Of a stretch of 7,351 nt of DNA, positions 6,472 to 7,351 are shown in pieces. Source of the stretch: WLWS01 sp964639535 (GTDB taxonomy: Bacteria > Pseudomonadota > Gammaproteobacteria > Eutrophobiales > Eutrophobiaceae); contig CAZXDV010000158.1 in assembly GCA_964639535.1 (NCBI GenBank), positions 1-7,351 on the forward strand, written 5' to 3'. The translations under genes were made by a program, and so were the position numbers. The notes under the pieces are model-generated. The model had not been told where the DNA came from. It saw only the letters and a program-made list of their open reading frames with translations, and did not search any database. The stretch's first letter is position 1. Each line of letters starts with the position of its first letter.

Positions 6472-6502
6472 AACGGCGCCTTCAAGAGGCGCCGTTTTTT
6501 TT
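6472..6502 (+). terminator. Intrinsic terminator after the OmpA lipoprotein gene
   Basis: A 10-bp stem (6472-6481 with 6487-6496, core ACGGCGCCT), loop TCAAG, runs into eight Ts (6495-6502). It lies 25 bp after the stop codon. An A-rich stretch before it could give weak termination on the other strand. Confidence 0.93.
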
Positions 6503-6539
6503 GTCCATTGCTAAACCAAGCAGCTGCGTCGCCACACAA

Positions 6540-6558
6540 TTCAGCCCGGCTGAAGCCG
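6540..6558. repeat. Two overlapping palindromes upstream of cydA
   Basis: TTCAGCCCGGCTGAA (6540-6554) is a 7-bp dyad around one base. CGGCTGAAGCCG (6547-6558) is a second 5-bp dyad that shares its right half, so the two hairpins exclude each other. They lie about 90 bp before the cydA start, in the otherwise gene-free stretch 6503-6643, and could be an operator. Function unknown. Confidence 0.55.
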
Positions 6559-6627
6559 TAAAAATTAGAGTGGCGGTACTAAAAAGTATAACTACTTATA
6601 TTGAACAAACGAGGCATGCTTTAAGTC

Positions 6628-6633
6628 TATAAT
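6628..6633 (+). promoter_or_regulatory. Putative -10 element for cydA
   Basis: A perfect TATAAT ends 10 bp before the cydA ATG. Transcription would begin near 6640, making the message almost leaderless. A TTGAAC at 6601-6606 is 21 bp upstream, too far for a standard -35. It may be a chance match. Confidence 0.35.
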
Positions 6634-6643
6634 TACAACTATT

Positions 6644-7351
6644 ATGTTTGACTTTGACCCACTGCTTTTAGCCCGAATTCAGTTTGCCCTGAATATAAGC
6701 TTTCATATACTTTTTCCAGTCATCACGATTGGGCTGGCATGGCTGCTGTTATTTTTTCGCGTTCGCTTTACACAATCCGGCGACCAGGCCTGGGAATTTG
6801 CCTATTACTTCTGGGTAAAGATCTTTGCCCTCACCTTTGCTCTCGGCGTGGTATCAGGCATCACCATGTCATTTCAATTCGGCACCAACTGGCCCGGCTT
6901 TATTGAGAAAACCGGGAACGTGGCGGGTCCCCTGCTCGGTTATGAAGTACTGACTGCCTTTTTCCTTGAAGCGACTTTTCTTGGTGTCATGCTATTTGGC
7001 AAAGACCGGGTATCCAATCGCATGCACCTGCTGGCGTCTGCCATGGTGGCCTTTGGCACCTCCCTGTCTGCGTTCTGGATACTGAGTCTCAATTCATGGA
7101 TGCAGACACCACAGGGCTACGAGATCATCGATGGCGTGTTTCACGTGACAAGCTGGATGGAGGTCATTTTCAACCCCTCTTTTCCCTATCGCCTCGCTCA
7201 TATGCTGCTTGCCTGCCTGATCACCGCTGCATTTCTCGTCACGGGTATTTCATCCTGGCGCATGGTCCAGAAAGTTGATGGTCCTGCTACTATCAAGGTA
7301 TTTAGAACGGGTGTTTTCCTGGCCATGATGCTTACACCACTGCAGTTGTTC
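6644..7351 (+). CDS. cydA: Cytochrome bd-type quinol oxidase subunit I (CydA/CioA), N-terminal 236 residues, cut off by window edge
   Basis: Subunit I of the bd family oxidises quinol and reduces O2 to water in the inner membrane. From ATG at 6644 the frame is open to the window edge. Seen: LARIQFALNISFH with heme-ligand His21; GITMSFQFGTNW (72-83); GYEVLTAFFLEATFLG (99-114) with Glu101 and Glu109, the pair matching E. coli Glu99/Glu107; GTSLSAFWILSLNSWMQTPQG (138-158); and His186 in RLAHM, the b558 ligand position. The Met ligand and the Q-loop lie beyond the window, so classic CydA versus cyanide-insensitive CioA cannot be settled. GVVSGITMSFQFG instead of the usual GIPMEFQFG leans toward the Cio type. 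No clear ribosome site precedes the ATG. Subunit II would be expected just downstream. Confidence 0.95.
   Translation, partial: MFDFDPLLLARIQFALNISFHILFPVITIGLAWLLLFFRVRFTQSGDQAWEFAYYFWVKIFALTFALGVVSGITMSFQFGTNWPGFIEKTGNVAGPLLGYEVLTAFFLEATFLGVMLFGKDRVSNRMHLLASAMVAFGTSLSAFWILSLNSWMQTPQGYEIIDGVFHVTSWMEVIFNPSFPYRLAHMLLACLITAAFLVTGISSWRMVQKVDGPATIKVFRTGVFLAMMLTPLQLF

Noticed and set aside
6229..6561. 110-residue plus-strand frame running past the lipoprotein stop
   Set aside because: It overlaps the OmpA domain out of frame and reads through the intrinsic terminator hairpin.
7096..7278. 60-residue plus-strand frame
   Set aside because: It lies within cydA in another frame and has no family features.

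Overview
The window looks like chromosomal DNA of a gammaproteobacterium-like, Gram-negative bacterium with respiratory flexibility. The grounds are an outer-membrane-type OmpA lipoprotein, a DUF2189 membrane protein, a bd-type quinol oxidase subunit, a perfect FNR/Anr-type box and roughly balanced GC. The exact taxon cannot be read from the sequence. No tRNA, rRNA, CRISPR array, insertion sequence or phage gene was seen.

Layout, left to right. (1) 1-1406, minus strand: a carotenoid cleavage oxygenase with a Tat/lipoprotein-like leader, cut off at the left edge, preceded by a 59-residue two-helix membrane protein that is easy to miss. (2) 1494-2369, plus strand: two single-domain cupins in the same reading frame, separated by one TGA and 12 codons. 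The first keeps a full metal site; the second has lost its first metal-ligand histidine. (3) 2376-4586, minus strand: a SulP-type anion transporter fused to a STAS domain and a C-terminal cyclic-nucleotide-binding domain. It converges on the cupins with 6 bp between the stop codons. (4) 4587-4721: an intergenic stretch with a perfect 18-bp inverted repeat just ahead of the transporter start. (5) 4722-5597, minus strand: a DUF2189 multi-pass membrane protein. (6) 5598-5741: a divergent control region holding a perfect TTGAT-N4-ATCAA box. (7) 5742-6446, plus strand: an OmpA-family lipoprotein followed by a strong intrinsic terminator. (8) 6503-6643: a control region with overlapping palindromes and a TATAAT. 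(9) 6644-7351, plus strand: the N-terminal 236 residues of cytochrome bd / cyanide-insensitive oxidase subunit I, running off the right edge.

How the genes relate. The right half has a respiration/low-oxygen flavour: the FNR-type box lies between DUF2189 and the OmpA lipoprotein, with a bd oxidase next door. The transporter could couple anion flux to a cyclic nucleotide signal. The left half joins apocarotenoid/stilbene-type cleavage with two small cupins; no shared pathway can be shown from sequence alone. Most genes belong to known families. The points most worth a second look are the regulatory structures (FNR box, 18-bp inverted repeat), the domain fusion in the SulP protein, the predicted Tat-lipoprotein export of the carotenoid oxygenase, and the tandem cupin arrangement.
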